From contig NZ_JARRAB010000014.1 of NCBI RefSeq assembly GCF_030376615.1, forward strand, positions 62,001 to 126,000: DNA of 64,000 bases. The letters run 5' to 3'. The stretch comes from Pseudomonas sp. sp1636 (GTDB lineage Bacteria; Pseudomonadota; Gammaproteobacteria; Pseudomonadales; Pseudomonadaceae). Made by a program: the position numbers and the translations under genes. Numbering within the stretch: the stretch's first letter is position 1; every line of letters begins with the position of its first letter. The notes under the pieces are model-generated. The model was not told the origin of the DNA, made no database searches, and saw nothing but the letters and a program-made list of their open reading frames with translations. Shown piece by piece: positions 54,443 to 64,000 of the stretch.

Positions 54443-57214
54443 ATGGGCGAACTGGCCAAAGAAATCCTCCCGGTCAATATCGAAGACGAACTCAAGCAGT
54501 CCTACCTCGACTACGCGATGAGCGTAATCGTCGGGCGTGCCCTGCCGGATGCGCGCGATGGCTTGAAGCCCGTGCATCGGCGTGTGCTCTTTGCAATGAG
54601 TGAGTTGGGTAACGACTGGAACAAGGCATACAAGAAGTCCGCCCGCGTGGTCGGTGACGTGATCGGTAAGTACCACCCGCATGGCGATACCGCGGTGTAC
54701 GACACCATCGTCCGTATGGCTCAGCCCTTCTCCCTGCGTTACCTGCTGGTCGACGGTCAGGGCAACTTCGGTTCGGTGGACGGCGACAACGCCGCCGCCA
54801 TGCGTTACACCGAAGTGCGCATGACCAAACTGGCCCACGAACTGCTGGCCGACCTGCACAAGGAAACCGTCGACTGGGTGCCGAACTACGACGGCACCGA
54901 GATGATTCCGGCGGTCATGCCGACCAAAGTACCCAATCTGTTGGTCAACGGTTCCAGTGGGATCGCCGTGGGCATGGCCACCAACATTCCGCCGCACAAC
55001 CTCACGGAAGTGATCAACGGCTGCCTGGCGCTGATCGACAACCCCGAGCTGACGGTCGATGAACTGATGCAGTACATCCCGGGCCCGGACTTCCCCACGG
55101 CGGCGATCATCAACGGCCGTGCCGGCATCATCGAGGCCTACCGCACCGGTCGCGGGCGCATCTATATGCGCGCCCGGGCGATCATCGAAGACATCGACAA
55201 GGTCGGCGGCCGTCAGCAGATCATCGTCAGCGAGCTGCCGTATCAGCTGAACAAGGCACGCCTGATCGAGAAGATCGCCGAGCTGGTCAAAGAGAAGAAG
55301 CTCGACGGCATCACCGAGTTGCGTGACGAGTCCGACAAGGACGGCATGCGCATCGTCATCGAGTTGCGCCGCGGCGAAGTGGCGGAAGTGGTGCTCAACA
55401 ACCTCTACGCCCAGACCCAGATGCAGAGCGTATTCGGCATCAACGTGGTGGCGCTGATCGATGGCCAGCCGAAAGTCCTCAATCTCAAGGACATGCTCGA
55501 AGCCTTTGTTCTGCACCGCCGAGAAGTGGTCACCCGGCGCACCGTGTTCGAGCTGCGCAAGGCGCGCGAGCGCGGGCATATCCTCGAAGGCCAGGCAGTG
55601 GCACTGTCCAACATCGATCCGGTGATCGCCCTGATTAAGGCCTCGCCGTCGCCTGCCGAAGCCAAGGAAGCGTTGATTGCCACCGCCTGGGAATCGACTG
55701 CGGTGGAAGCCATGGTCGAGCGCGCCGGTGCCGACTCCTGCCGTCCGGAAACCCTCGAACCGCAGTACGGTCTGCGCGATGGCAAGTATTACCTGTCGCC
55801 GGAACAGGCCCAGGCCATTCTGGAGTTGCGCCTGCACCGCCTGACCGGTCTGGAGCACGAGAAGCTGCTGGCCGAATACCAGGAAATTCTCACCCAGATC
55901 GGCGAGCTGATCCGCATCCTCACCAGCGCCGTGCGCCTGATGGAAGTGATTCGCGAAGAGCTGGAAGCGGTCAAGGCCGAGTTCGGCGATGCGCGCCGCA
56001 CCGAGATTCTCGATGCGCGTCTGGATCTGACCCTGGGCGACTTGATCACCGAAGAAGAGCGGGTGGTGACCATCTCCCACACCGGTTACGCCAAATCGCA
56101 GCCGCTGAGCGCCTATCAGGCGCAGCGTCGTGGCGGTAAAGGCAAGTCGGCCACCGGCATCAAGGATGAGGACTACATTGCCCACCTGCTGGTTGCCAAC
56201 AGCCACTCCACCCTGTTGCTGTTCTCCAGCAAGGGCAAGGTGTACTGGCTGAAGACCTACGAAATTCCCGAGGCCTCGCGTGCCGCCCGCGGTCGTCCGC
56301 TGGTCAATCTGTTGCCGCTGGATGAGGGCGAGTACATCACCACCATGCTGCAGATCGATCTGGAAGCCCTGCAGCAGAGTGCCGGTGCCGATGAAGAGCT
56401 GGACGACGCCGAGGATGCGGTGATCGAGGGCGAGGTGCTCGAAGCCGACGATGCTGCCGATGTGGCCGAGGTCGAGGAAATCGACGGCGAGACGGCGCAG
56501 CTGGTGGCCGAACCCACCGGAGCCTATATCTTCATGGCCACCGCTTTCGGTACGGTGAAGAGGGCCCCGCTGGCGCAATTCAGCCGGCCACGTTCCAGCG
56601 GCCTGATCGCCCTGAAACTCAAGGAAGGCGACACCCTGATCGCCGCCGCCATCACTGACGGCTCCACGGAGGTCATGCTGTTCTCCGAGGCTGGCAAGGT
56701 GATTCGCTTCGCCGAGAGTGCGGTGAAGGTCAGGAACCGGGTCGCGGGCGGTATTCGTGGCATGCGGCTGGGTAAGGGCCAGCAGTTGATCTCCATGTTG
56801 ATTCCCGAGTCGGGGGCGCAGATTCTCACCGCTTCCGAGCGTGGTTTCGGCAAGCGCACGCCGTTGAGCAAGTTTCCCCGTCGCGGACGTGGCGGCCAGG
56901 GCGTGATCGCCATGGTCAGCAACGAACGTAACGGCAAGCTGGTGGGCGCCGTGCAGGTACTCGACGACGAGGAAATCATGCTGATTTCCGACCAGGGCAC
57001 CTTGGTGCGTACCCGGGTTGGCGAAGTCTCCAGCCTCGGCCGTAACACCCAGGGCGTGACCCTGATCAAGCTGGCCAAGGATGAAAAGCTGGTGGGCCTC
57101 GAGCGGGTGCAGGAACCATCCGCAGAGGAGGCTGACGAGTTGCTTGAAGGTGACGAGGCTCTGGGCGACGATGGGGCGGAAGCTGCTGACGAGAGTCCTG
57201 CCAGCGAAGAGTGA
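54443..57214 (+). CDS. gyrA: DNA gyrase subunit A
   Basis: 923 residues from the ATG at 54443, the P. aeruginosa length. The winged-helix/tower region carries the catalytic Tyr122 ([10 protein letters not shown]). The quinolone-determining region reads [12 protein letters not shown] with Thr83 and Asp87, the susceptible residues. The C-terminal beta-pinwheel has its GyrA boxes (QRRGGKGK) but is interrupted by an acidic insert ([20 protein letters not shown] and on, about 655-690) and ends in an acidic tail. An upstream leader (54404) is not used. Introduces negative supercoils with GyrB. Confidence 0.97.
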   Translation: MGELAKEILPVNIEDELKQSYLDYAMSVIVGRALPDARDGLKPVHRRVLFAMSELGNDWNKAYKKSARVVGDVIGKYHPHGDTAVYDTIVRMAQPFSLRYLLVDGQGNFGSVDGDNAAAMRYTEVRMTKLAHELLADLHKETVDWVPNYDGTEMIPAVMPTKVPNLLVNGSSGIAVGMATNIPPHNLTEVINGCLALIDNPELTVDELMQYIPGPDFPTAAIINGRAGIIEAYRTGRGRIYMRARAIIEDIDKVGGRQQIIVSELPYQLNKARLIEKIAELVKEKKLDGITELRDESDKDGMRIVIELRRGEVAEVVLNNLYAQTQMQSVFGINVVALIDGQPKVLNLKDMLEAFVLHRREVVTRRTVFELRKARERGHILEGQAVALSNIDPVIALIKASPSPAEAKEALIATAWESTAVEAMVERAGADSCRPETLEPQYGLRDGKYYLSPEQAQAILELRLHRLTGLEHEKLLAEYQEILTQIGELIRILTSAVRLMEVIREELEAVKAEFGDARRTEILDARLDLTLGDLITEEERVVTISHTGYAKSQPLSAYQAQRRGGKGKSATGIKDEDYIAHLLVANSHSTLLLFSSKGKVYWLKTYEIPEASRAARGRPLVNLLPLDEGEYITTMLQIDLEALQQSAGADEELDDAEDAVIEGEVLEADDAADVAEVEEIDGETAQLVAEPTGAYIFMATAFGTVKRAPLAQFSRPRSSGLIALKLKEGDTLIAAAITDGSTEVMLFSEAGKVIRFAESAVKVRNRVAGGIRGMRLGKGQQLISMLIPESGAQILTASERGFGKRTPLSKFPRRGRGGQGVIAMVSNERNGKLVGAVQVLDDEEIMLISDQGTLVRTRVGEVSSLGRNTQGVTLIKLAKDEKLVGLERVQEPSAEEADELLEGDEALGDDGAEAADESPASEE

Positions 57215-57219
57215 TGTGC

Positions 57220-57244
57220 ATGAGCGAGGTGCGACCTCGCTCAT
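57220..57244. repeat. Perfect hairpin between gyrA and serC
   Basis: ATGAGCGAGGT and ACCTCGCTCAT form an 11-bp stem with the loop GCG, five bases after the gyrA stop. No T tract follows, so it is more likely an RNA-stability or attenuation structure than a terminator. Confidence 0.65.
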
Positions 57245-57309
57245 TGCCGCGTTGGATTCGGCGGCTGGCCGGCAGTGGCCAGTCGTCCAACATTTGAGCG
57301 AGAGTGGAT

Positions 57310-58395
57310 GTGAGCAAACGAGCCTATAACTTCTGCGCCGGCCCGGCCGCGCTTCCTGAAGCTGTTCTGCAACGCGCCCAGGCGGAACTCCTCGACTGGC
57401 AGGGTAAAGGCCTGTCGGTGATGGAGATGAGCCACCGCAGCGACGACTACATGGCCATTGCCGCCAAGGCCGAGCAGGATTTGCGCGATTTGCTCAGTAT
57501 TCCCTCCGACTATAAAGTGCTGTTTCTGCAGGGCGGTGCCAGCCAGCAGTTCGCCGAGATTCCGCTCAACCTGCTGCCTGAAGACGGCGTGGCCGACTAC
57601 ATCGACACCGGCATTTGGTCGAAGAAGAGCATCGAAGAGGCTCGCCGTTACGGCGCCATCAATGTCGCCGCCAGCGCCAAGCCTTACGACTATTTCGCGA
57701 TTCCCGGGCAGAACGAGTGGCAACTGTCGAACCGTGCCGCCTACCTGCATTACACGCCGAACGAGACCATCGGCGGCCTCGAATTCGACTGGATTCCCGA
57801 GGTCGGTGACGTGCCTTTGGTGGCGGATATGTCTTCGGACATCCTCTCGCGGCCGATCGATGTGTCGAAGTTCGGCCTGATCTATGCGGGCGCGCAGAAG
57901 AATATCGGCCCGTCCGGCCTGGTGGTGACCATCGTTCGCGAAGACCTGCTCGGCCGCGCCCGCAGCATCTGCCCGACCATGCTCAATTACAAGGTCGCTG
58001 CCGACAACGGCTCGATGTACAACACTCCGGCGACCTTTTCCTGGTACCTCTCCGGCCTGGTGTTCGAATGGTTGAAGGAGCAGGGCGGGGTCGAGGCCAT
58101 GGAGCGGCGTAACCGGGCCAAGAAAGAGCTGCTCTACGGCGTTATCGATGGCAGCGAGCTGTACAGCAACCCGATTGCGCTCAATGCCCGCTCCTGGATG
58201 AACGTGCCCTTCCGTCTGGTCGACGAGCGTCTGGACAAACCGTTCCTCGCTGGTGCCGAGGCCCGCAACCTGCTTAACCTCAAGGGTCACCGTTCGGTCG
58301 GCGGCATGCGTGCCTCCATCTATAACGCCGTGGGCCTGGATGCCGTCGAGGCGCTGGTGGCTTATATGGCGGAATTCGAGAGGGAACACGGCTGA
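57310..58395 (+). CDS. serC: Phosphoserine aminotransferase
   Basis: 361 residues from GTG at 57310, chosen because orthologues begin MSKRAxNFCAGPAALP. PLP is bound through Lys197 in AGAQKNIGPSG (E. coli Lys198). RHNHP-like substrate motifs include GHRSVGGMRASIYNA. It makes phosphoserine and also acts in pyridoxine synthesis. Its stop overlaps the pheA start by one base (TGATG). Confidence 0.97.
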   Translation: MSKRAYNFCAGPAALPEAVLQRAQAELLDWQGKGLSVMEMSHRSDDYMAIAAKAEQDLRDLLSIPSDYKVLFLQGGASQQFAEIPLNLLPEDGVADYIDTGIWSKKSIEEARRYGAINVAASAKPYDYFAIPGQNEWQLSNRAAYLHYTPNETIGGLEFDWIPEVGDVPLVADMSSDILSRPIDVSKFGLIYAGAQKNIGPSGLVVTIVREDLLGRARSICPTMLNYKVAADNGSMYNTPATFSWYLSGLVFEWLKEQGGVEAMERRNRAKKELLYGVIDGSELYSNPIALNARSWMNVPFRLVDERLDKPFLAGAEARNLLNLKGHRSVGGMRASIYNAVGLDAVEALVAYMAEFEREHG

Positions 58396-59489
58396 TGTCC
58401 GAGCAAGAGTTGCAGGCCCTGCGCCTGCGCATCGATAACCTCGACGAGCGAATTCTCGAGCTGATCAGCGATCGCGCGCGCTGCGCCGAAGAAGTGGCAC
58501 GGGTCAAGATGCTGGCGTTGCCGCAAGGCGAGAAGCCGGTGTTCTACCGTCCCGAGCGTGAAGCCCAGGTGCTCAAACGCATCATGGAGCGCAACCAGGG
58601 GCCGCTGGGCAACGAGGAAATGGCGCGGCTGTTTCGCGAGATCATGTCCTCCTGCCTGGCCTTGGAGAACCCGCTGAAGGTCGCTTACCTCGGCCCGGAA
58701 GGCACCTTCTCCCAGGCTGCGGCGATGAAGCATTTCGGTCACGCGGTGATCAGCGTGCCGATGGCGGCGATCGACGAGGTGTTTCGCGAGGTGGCCGCCG
58801 GCGCGGTCAACTTCGGCGTGGTGCCGGTGGAGAACTCCACCGAGGGCGCGATCAACCACACCCTGGACAGTTTCCTCGAGCACGACATGGTCATCTGCGG
58901 CGAGGTCGAGCTGCGTATCCACCATCATCTGCTGGTCGGCGAAACCACCAAGACCGACAAGATCACCCGCATCTACTCCCATGCCCAGTCGCTGGCCCAG
59001 TGCCGCAAGTGGCTGGATGCGCACTACCCGAACGTCGAGCGGGTGGCGGTGTCGAGCAACGCCGACGCAGCCAAGCGGGTCAAGAGCGAGTGGAATTCGG
59101 CGGCGATTGCCGGCGACATGGCGGCCAGTCTGTATGGCTTGAGCAAGCTGGCCGAGAAGATCGAGGATCGCCCGGACAACTCGACGCGCTTCTTGATCAT
59201 CGGCAGCCAGGAAGTGCCGCCGACCGGCGACGACAAGACCTCGGTCATCGTCTCCATGCGCAACAAGCCGGGCGCCCTGCATGAACTGCTGGTGCCATTC
59301 CACACCAACGGCATCGACCTGACCCGCATCGAGACCCGCCCGTCGCGCAGCGGCAAGTGGACCTACGTGTTTTTCATCGACTTCGTCGGCCATCACCGCG
59401 ATCCGCTGATCAAGGACGTGCTGGAGAAGATCAACCAGGAAGCCGTGGCGCTCAAGGTGCTGGGCTCCTACCCGAAGGCGGTACTTTAA
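58395..59489 (+). CDS. pheA: Bifunctional chorismate mutase/prephenate dehydratase
   Basis: 364 residues. The AroQ chorismate mutase domain is at about 1-90 (LQALRLRIDNLDERILELISDRARCAEEVARVK). Prephenate dehydratase follows (about 95-270, YLGPEGTFSQAAA, VPVENSTEGAINHTLD and STRFLII). An ACT domain with KPGALHELL and ETRPSRSGKWTYVFFID (about 280-355) gives phenylalanine feedback. It is coupled to serC. Confidence 0.97.
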   Translation: MSEQELQALRLRIDNLDERILELISDRARCAEEVARVKMLALPQGEKPVFYRPEREAQVLKRIMERNQGPLGNEEMARLFREIMSSCLALENPLKVAYLGPEGTFSQAAAMKHFGHAVISVPMAAIDEVFREVAAGAVNFGVVPVENSTEGAINHTLDSFLEHDMVICGEVELRIHHHLLVGETTKTDKITRIYSHAQSLAQCRKWLDAHYPNVERVAVSSNADAAKRVKSEWNSAAIAGDMAASLYGLSKLAEKIEDRPDNSTRFLIIGSQEVPPTGDDKTSVIVSMRNKPGALHELLVPFHTNGIDLTRIETRPSRSGKWTYVFFIDFVGHHRDPLIKDVLEKINQEAVALKVLGSYPKAVL

Positions 59490-59522
59490 TCCGGGCCGTC
59501 TCGGGCGCTGCATGAGCTCTGC

Positions 59523-59569
59523 GTAGGCGCGGCCTCGGCCGCGAAATTCGCGACTGAAGTCGCTCCTAC
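59523..59569. repeat. REP element between pheA and hisC
   Basis: GTAGGCGCGGCCTCGGCCGC...AAGTCGCTCCTAC is a compensated inverted repeat of the GTAGGAGCGACTTCAGTCGCGA family of pseudomonad REP sequences, common in this genus. Confidence 0.75.
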
Positions 59570-59609
59570 GAAGGGCGCGAGCGCCCAGCCGTGCTAACGA
59601 GGCTTTGCT

Positions 59610-60716
59610 ATGACCGATTTCCTTGCCCTGGCCCAGCCTGGGGTGCAAAAGCTGTCGCCCTATGTGCCGGGCAAACCGGTGGACGAGCTGGCCCGCGAGC
59701 TGGACCTGGATCCAGCCACCATCGTCAAGCTGGCCAGCAATGAAAACCCGCTGGGCCCGAGCCCGAAAGCGCTGCAGGCGATTGCTGAGGCGCTGGCCGA
59801 GCTGACCCGCTATCCCGATGGCAATGGCTTCGAACTGAAAAGCCGGCTGGCCGAGCGCTGTGGCGTGCAGGTCAATCAGGTCACCCTGGGTAACGGCTCC
59901 AACGACATTCTCGAGTTGGTGGCGCGTGCTTATCTGGCGCCCGGTCTGAATGCGGTGTTCAGCGAGCATGCCTTTGCCGTCTACCCGATTGCCACCCAAG
60001 CGGTCGGGGCGCAAGGCAAGGTGGTGCCAGCCAAAGACCATGGTCACGATCTGCAGGCCATGCTCGCCGCCATCGACGCCCATACCCGGGTGGTGTTCAT
60101 CGCCAATCCGAACAACCCGACCGGCACCTGGTTCGGTTCGCAGGCGCTGAGCGAGTTCCTCGCCCGTGTGCCGGAACATGTGCTGGTGGTGCTGGACGAG
60201 GCCTATATCGAATACGCCGAGGGCGACGCGTTGCCGGATGGCCTCGACTACTTGGCCGACTACCCGAACCTGCTGGTGTCGCGCACCTTCTCCAAAGCCT
60301 ATGGTCTGGCGGCGTTGCGCGTCGGTTACGCGATCGGTTCGGCGCAGATCGCCGATGTGCTCAACCGTGTGCGTCAGCCGTTCAACGTCAACAGCCTGGC
60401 CTTGGCGGCCGCCTGTGCGGCGTTCGACGATGCCGAGTACCTGGCGCAAAGTCGTCGGGTCAACGCCGCCGGCATGGCGCAGCTGGAAGCGGGTTTCCGC
60501 GCGCTGGAACTGAGCTGGATTCCGTCCAAGGGCAACTTCATTGCCGTCGACCTCGGTCGTGAGTCCATGCCGATATACCAGGCACTGCTGCGTGAAGGCG
60601 TGATAGTGCGGCCGGTGGCCAATTACGGCATGCCGACCTACCTGCGTGTCTCCATTGGCTTGGCGCAAGAAAATGCCCGCTTCCTCGAGGCGCTGGCCAA
60701 GGTGCTGGGCGCGTGA
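59610..60716 (+). CDS. hisC: Histidinol-phosphate aminotransferase
   Basis: 368 residues. Fold-type I PLP enzyme: PLP-Lys229 in TFSKAYGLAALRVGY; phosphate motifs LASNENPLGPSP and NPNNPTGTW. In this operon position the second Pseudomonas HisC can also serve aromatic transamination. ATG 59610 follows GAGGCTTTGCT. Its TGA overlaps the next gene's GTG by two bases. Confidence 0.94.
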   Translation: MTDFLALAQPGVQKLSPYVPGKPVDELARELDLDPATIVKLASNENPLGPSPKALQAIAEALAELTRYPDGNGFELKSRLAERCGVQVNQVTLGNGSNDILELVARAYLAPGLNAVFSEHAFAVYPIATQAVGAQGKVVPAKDHGHDLQAMLAAIDAHTRVVFIANPNNPTGTWFGSQALSEFLARVPEHVLVVLDEAYIEYAEGDALPDGLDYLADYPNLLVSRTFSKAYGLAALRVGYAIGSAQIADVLNRVRQPFNVNSLALAAACAAFDDAEYLAQSRRVNAAGMAQLEAGFRALELSWIPSKGNFIAVDLGRESMPIYQALLREGVIVRPVANYGMPTYLRVSIGLAQENARFLEALAKVLGA

Positions 60717-62983
60717 GGGAGTCGAAGGCCGTCGTAACCAAAGTGCAATCCGGCGACCCTATGATCGGCCGCCTGGTGGTGGTCGGTCTCGGTTTGATCG
60801 GCGGTTCGTTCGCCAAGGGTTTGCGTGAGCGCGGCCTGTGTCGGGAGGTCGTGGGGGTCGATCTTGACCCGCAGTCGCGTCGTCTGGCTATCGAGCAGGG
60901 CGTGGTCGATCGCTGCGAGGAGCAGTTGGCCAGCGCCTGTCAGGGGGCCGCGGTGATCCAGTTGGCAGTGCCCATCCTGGCCATGGAAAAGCTGCTGGTG
61001 GAGCTGGCCAAGCTCGACCTGGGCGATGCCGTGCTCACCGATGTCGGCAGTGCCAAAGGCAATGTGGTGCGGGCTGCCGGTGCGGCGTTTGGCGCGATGC
61101 CTGCGCGCTTCGTGCCGGGCCATCCGATTGCCGGTTCCGAGCGAAGTGGCGTGGAGGCGGCCAATGCCGAGTTGTTTCGTCGGCATAAGGTGATTTTGAC
61201 ACCGCTCGCACAAACCGATCCGCAGGCGTTGCAGTTGGTCGACCGGCTCTGGCGCGAGCTGGGTGCGGATGTCGAGCATATGCAGGTCGAGCACCATGAT
61301 CAGGTGCTCGCCGCGACCAGTCATCTGCCGCACCTGCTGGCGTTTGGTCTGGTCGACTCGCTGGCCAAACGCAGCGAGAATCTGGAGATTTTCCGTTACG
61401 CTGCCGGCGGCTTCCGCGATTTCACGCGGATCGCCGGTAGCGACCCGGTGATGTGGCACGACATCTTTCTCGCCAATCGCGAGGCCGTGCTGCATACCCT
61501 GGATCTATTTCGCGGCGACCTCGACGCTTTGCGCGATGCGGTCGACGCTGGGGATGGCCATCAGCTGCTGGGGGTGTTTACCCGCGCTCGGGTGGCCCGC
61601 GAACATTTCAGCAAAATTCTAGCCCGACGGGCCTATGTGGACGCTATGCACTCGAATGATCTGATTTTTCTGGCTAACCCCGGTGGCAAACTGTCTGGGC
61701 GGATTCGCGTTCCGGGCGACAAATCCATCTCGCACCGCTCGATCATGCTGGGTTCGCTGGCCGAGGGGACTACCGAGGTCGAAGGTTTCCTCGAGGGCGA
61801 AGATGCCCTGGCGACCCTGCAGGCCTTCCGCGACATGGGTGTGGTGATCGAAGGCCCGCACCACGGTCGGGTGACTATTCATGGCGTTGGTCTGCATGGT
61901 TTGCAGGCGCCGCCCGGGCCTATCTATCTGGGCAACTCCGGCACCTCCATGCGCCTGCTCGCCGGCCTGCTGGCGGGGCAGTCGTTCGACACCACCCTGA
62001 CTGGCGATGCTTCGTTGTCCAAGCGGCCGATGAATCGGGTGGCCAAGCCGCTACGCGAGATGGGCGCGCTGATCGAAACCGCTGCCGAGGGGCGTCCACC
62101 GTTGACCATTCGTGGCGGTCAGCGTCTGGGGGGGATGCATTATGAAATGCCGATGGCCAGCGCCCAGGTAAAATCCTGCCTGTTGTTGGCCGGCTTGTAT
62201 GCGGCGGGGCAGACCTCGGTCACCGAGCCGGCACCGACCCGCGACCATACCGAGCGCATGCTGCGCGGCTTCGGCTATCCGGTGGCGGTCGAGGGCAGCA
62301 CCGCCAGCCTGGAGTCCGGTCATCGGCTGAGTGCCAGCCATATCGAGGTGCCGGCGGACATTTCCTCGGCCGCCTTCTTCCTGGTCGCCGGCAGCATCGC
62401 CGAGGATTCCGAGCTGGTTCTCGAACATGTCGGCATCAACCCGACCCGCACCGGGGTGATCGACATCCTCAAGCTGATGGGCGGCGATATCGGCCTGGAG
62501 AATCAGCGTGAAGTCGGTGGCGAGCCGGTGGCGGACATTCGCGTACGCAGTGCCAAGCTGCACGGCATCGATATTCCGGAGCATCTGGTGCCGCTGGCCA
62601 TCGACGAATTCCCCGTGCTGTTCGTGGCGGCTGCGTGTGCCGCAGGCCGCACCGTGCTGCGCGGTGCCGAGGAGCTGCGGGTCAAGGAATCCGACCGTAT
62701 CCAGGTCATGGCCGACGGCCTGCAGGCGCTGGGGGTCAAGGTCGAGCCGACTCCGGACGGCATTATTATCGATGGGGTCGCCACCGGCGGCGGCAGCATG
62801 GGTGGTGGCGAGGTCTGGAGTCATGGCGACCATCGTATTGCCATGGCTTTCAGCGTGGCATCGCTGCGCGCCACGGCGCCGATCCGTATCCACGATTGCG
62901 CCAACGTCGCCACCTCGTTCCCGAACTTCCTGGCCCTGGCGGCACAGGTCGGTATCCGGGTCGCCGAGGAGGGCAAGTCATGA
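60713..62983 (+). CDS. tyrA-aroA: Fused prephenate dehydrogenase and 3-phosphoshikimate 1-carboxyvinyltransferase
   Basis: 756 residues if the GTG at 60713 (GTGA overlap) is used; an ATG at 60761 would give 740. The TyrA part (about 17-310) has [21 protein letters not shown] and [14 protein letters not shown]. The EPSP synthase part starts near 324 with [24 protein letters not shown], followed by [21 protein letters not shown] and RIAMAFSVA. Fusion of these two shikimate/tyrosine genes is characteristic of Pseudomonas. It overlaps cmk by four bases. Confidence 0.96.
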   Translation: MRESKAVVTKVQSGDPMIGRLVVVGLGLIGGSFAKGLRERGLCREVVGVDLDPQSRRLAIEQGVVDRCEEQLASACQGAAVIQLAVPILAMEKLLVELAKLDLGDAVLTDVGSAKGNVVRAAGAAFGAMPARFVPGHPIAGSERSGVEAANAELFRRHKVILTPLAQTDPQALQLVDRLWRELGADVEHMQVEHHDQVLAATSHLPHLLAFGLVDSLAKRSENLEIFRYAAGGFRDFTRIAGSDPVMWHDIFLANREAVLHTLDLFRGDLDALRDAVDAGDGHQLLGVFTRARVAREHFSKILARRAYVDAMHSNDLIFLANPGGKLSGRIRVPGDKSISHRSIMLGSLAEGTTEVEGFLEGEDALATLQAFRDMGVVIEGPHHGRVTIHGVGLHGLQAPPGPIYLGNSGTSMRLLAGLLAGQSFDTTLTGDASLSKRPMNRVAKPLREMGALIETAAEGRPPLTIRGGQRLGGMHYEMPMASAQVKSCLLLAGLYAAGQTSVTEPAPTRDHTERMLRGFGYPVAVEGSTASLESGHRLSASHIEVPADISSAAFFLVAGSIAEDSELVLEHVGINPTRTGVIDILKLMGGDIGLENQREVGGEPVADIRVRSAKLHGIDIPEHLVPLAIDEFPVLFVAAACAAGRTVLRGAEELRVKESDRIQVMADGLQALGVKVEPTPDGIIIDGVATGGGSMGGGEVWSHGDHRIAMAFSVASLRATAPIRIHDCANVATSFPNFLALAAQVGIRVAEEGKS

Positions 62984-63663
62984 TCGCCGTGGCGTCGGTT
63001 ATCACTATCGATGGGCCAAGCGGCTCGGGCAAGGGCACAATCGCCGGCTTGCTGGCGCGGCAGTTGGGCTGGAACCTGCTGGATTCCGGAGCCCTGTATC
63101 GCTTGCTGGCATTTGCCGCGCGCAACCATGGGGTCGACCTAACCAACGAGGAGGCGATGAAGGTGCTGGCCGCCCACCTGGACGTGCAGTTCGTCGCAGG
63201 GGACGAGAGCCAGCGCATCATCCTCGAAGGCGAGGAAGTGACCGACGTCATTCGCAACGAGCAGATCGGCGCAGGCGCCTCGCAAGTGGCTGCGCTACCC
63301 GCCGTGCGCGAGGCGTTGCTGCAGCGCCAGCGGGCATTCCAGGAAATGCCCGGGTTGGTCGCCGATGGTCGCGATATGGGCACCGTGGTGTTTCCCGACG
63401 CGCCACTGAAGATTTTTCTAACCGCCAGCGCCGAGGAGCGTGCTCGGCGGCGTTACTTGCAGTTGAAGGGCAAGGGCGATGATGTTAATCTCGCGAGTCT
63501 TCTCGACGAGATTCGGGCGCGCGATGAGCGCGATACCCAGCGCGCAGTGGCTCCGCTCAAACCGGCAGCCGATGCGATCCAGCTGGATTCCACCGACCTC
63601 TCGATCGAGCAGGTGCTGGAACGAATTCTGAGTGAGGTCGCCATCCGCGATCTTGCCGGATAA
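62980..63663 (+). CDS. cmk: Cytidylate kinase
   Basis: 227 residues. P-loop GPSGSGKGT at 12-20, with [26 protein letters not shown] and the R-rich lid [13 protein letters not shown] and [15 protein letters not shown]. Phosphorylates CMP and dCMP. The ATG overlaps the tyrA-aroA stop by four bases. rpsA follows, as in most proteobacteria. Confidence 0.97.
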   Translation: MIAVASVITIDGPSGSGKGTIAGLLARQLGWNLLDSGALYRLLAFAARNHGVDLTNEEAMKVLAAHLDVQFVAGDESQRIILEGEEVTDVIRNEQIGAGASQVAALPAVREALLQRQRAFQEMPGLVADGRDMGTVVFPDAPLKIFLTASAEERARRRYLQLKGKGDDVNLASLLDEIRARDERDTQRAVAPLKPAADAIQLDSTDLSIEQVLERILSEVAIRDLAG

Positions 63664-63703
63664 CCCGAGCCTCAGCTGCTTAAGCTGATCAGCTCACCAG
63701 GAA

Positions 63704-63775
63704 GCATGCGGGAGACCAGTCCTAGTCCCGTGTGCCTTCTTTTATATGAACGTACCCACATTGTCTGGAATGTGG
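63704..63775 (+). promoter_or_regulatory. Structured leader upstream of rpsA
   Basis: Two stem-loops follow cmk: GCATGCGGGA with TCCCGTGTGC (63704-63713/63726-63735, with G-U pairs) followed by TTCTTTTA, and CCACATT with AATGTGG (63756-63762/63769-63775). The first could attenuate read-through from cmk; S1 is known to control its own translation through a folded rpsA leader, which the second may belong to. Confidence 0.45.
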
Positions 63776-63814
63776 TTTGGGCGGATTCCCTGCCCTGAAT
63801 CAACAGGAATTAAA

Positions 63815-64000
63815 ATGAGCGAAAGCTTTGCTGAACTGTTTGAAGAAAGCCTAAAAACCCTGAACCTTCAGGCTGGCTCGATCATCACCGCTATCATCGT
63901 CGACATCGATTACCAAGCTGGTTGGGTAACCGTTCACGCTGGTTTGAAGTCGGAAGGCCTCATCCCGCTGGAACAGTTCCACAACGACGCTGGCGAGCTG
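63815..64000 (+). CDS. rpsA: 30S ribosomal protein S1 (5' part)
   Basis: The first 62 codons, running off the window. MSESFAELFEESLKTLNLQAG followed by SIITAIIVDID and WVTVHAGLKSEGLIP is the first S1 RNA-binding domain of proteobacterial S1. AACAGGAAT precedes the ATG. S1 helps recruit mRNA to the 30S subunit. Confidence 0.97.
   Translation, partial: MSESFAELFEESLKTLNLQAGSIITAIIVDIDYQAGWVTVHAGLKSEGLIPLEQFHNDAGEL

Noticed and set aside
54680..54710. Possible quinolone-resistance substitutions in GyrA
   Set aside because: Thr83 and Asp87 are the susceptible residues, so no resistance change is present in this segment.
54437..57244. 935-codon minus-strand frame opposite gyrA
   Set aside because: Antisense shadow of gyrA with no recognisable domain.
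58362..60668. 768-codon minus-strand frame opposite pheA and hisC
   Set aside because: Antisense shadow; both plus-strand enzymes have complete active sites.

Overview
The window is a 64 kb stretch of a high-GC gammaproteobacterial chromosome, almost certainly Pseudomonas. The diagnostic contents are the Xcp/Gsp type II secretion genes, a fused tyrA-aroA gene in a gyrA-serC-pheA-hisC-(tyrA-aroA)-cmk-rpsA run, cyaB, mupP, a PA2779-family protein and a 923-residue GyrA with the P. aeruginosa-type quinolone region. From memory, gene order follows P. aeruginosa PAO1 in two blocks: one near xcpZ-fadH1-nadK-pepN, one running from the plcP/agt/cyaB genes down to rpsA. No phage, transposase, integron or CRISPR array was seen; this is core chromosome with a few accessory-looking loci.

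Layout. 1-1250: end of the type II secretion operon (gspL tail, gspM), then a strong stable-RNA promoter driving tRNA-Val and two tRNA-Asp genes, closed by a terminator. 1350-10874: a 28-codon ORF, an AraC regulator, a nitrilase-fold protein without its catalytic Cys, fadH with a SnoaL-like partner, a coiled-coil protein of unknown role, a PLP enzyme, a double cNMP-binding/rhodanese protein and a DUF1853 protein. 11018-17618: nadK, metallophosphatase, rhomboid protease, YeaC, DUF2797 and pepN, all on the plus strand. 18018-25371: a four-gene envelope cluster (DUF1302 barrel-like protein, DUF1329 protein, YCF48-type repeat protein, RND/MMPL transporter) behind a good sigma-54 promoter match. 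25473-28838: small metabolic and transport genes and a second AraC regulator.

28901-32362: a PhoB-box array in front of a plcP-agt pair (predicted phosphate-stress lipid remodelling), then convergent cyaB. 32555-36681: Mpo1-like protein, two tandem trkH paralogues and a YkgJ cysteine-cluster protein. 37121-41194: nitroreductase, a CpxA/CpxR-like two-component system enclosing a Spy-like periplasmic gene with a CpxR-type box, a coiled-coil membrane protein and yciI. 41490-48025: PHP nuclease, yciO, a long inverted-repeat element, a PA2779-family gene, then trpS-scpA-scpB-rluB. 48098-54198: a diguanylate cyclase, yciK-mupP-ubiG, and the divergent mtaD/mtnA pair of methylthioadenosine salvage. 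54443-64000: gyrA and the aromatic/serine/histidine biosynthesis run, ending in the first 62 codons of rpsA.

The most interesting signals are regulatory sites that tie poorly characterised genes to defined stimuli: the four-half-site Pho array before plcP-agt, the -24/-12 promoter plus upstream palindrome before the DUF1302 cluster, and the GTAAA-N6-GTAAA site before the spy-like gene. Others are the GCAA-capped hairpins preceding each tRNA-Asp, which differ by a compensatory base pair, and the long inverted repeat after yciO.
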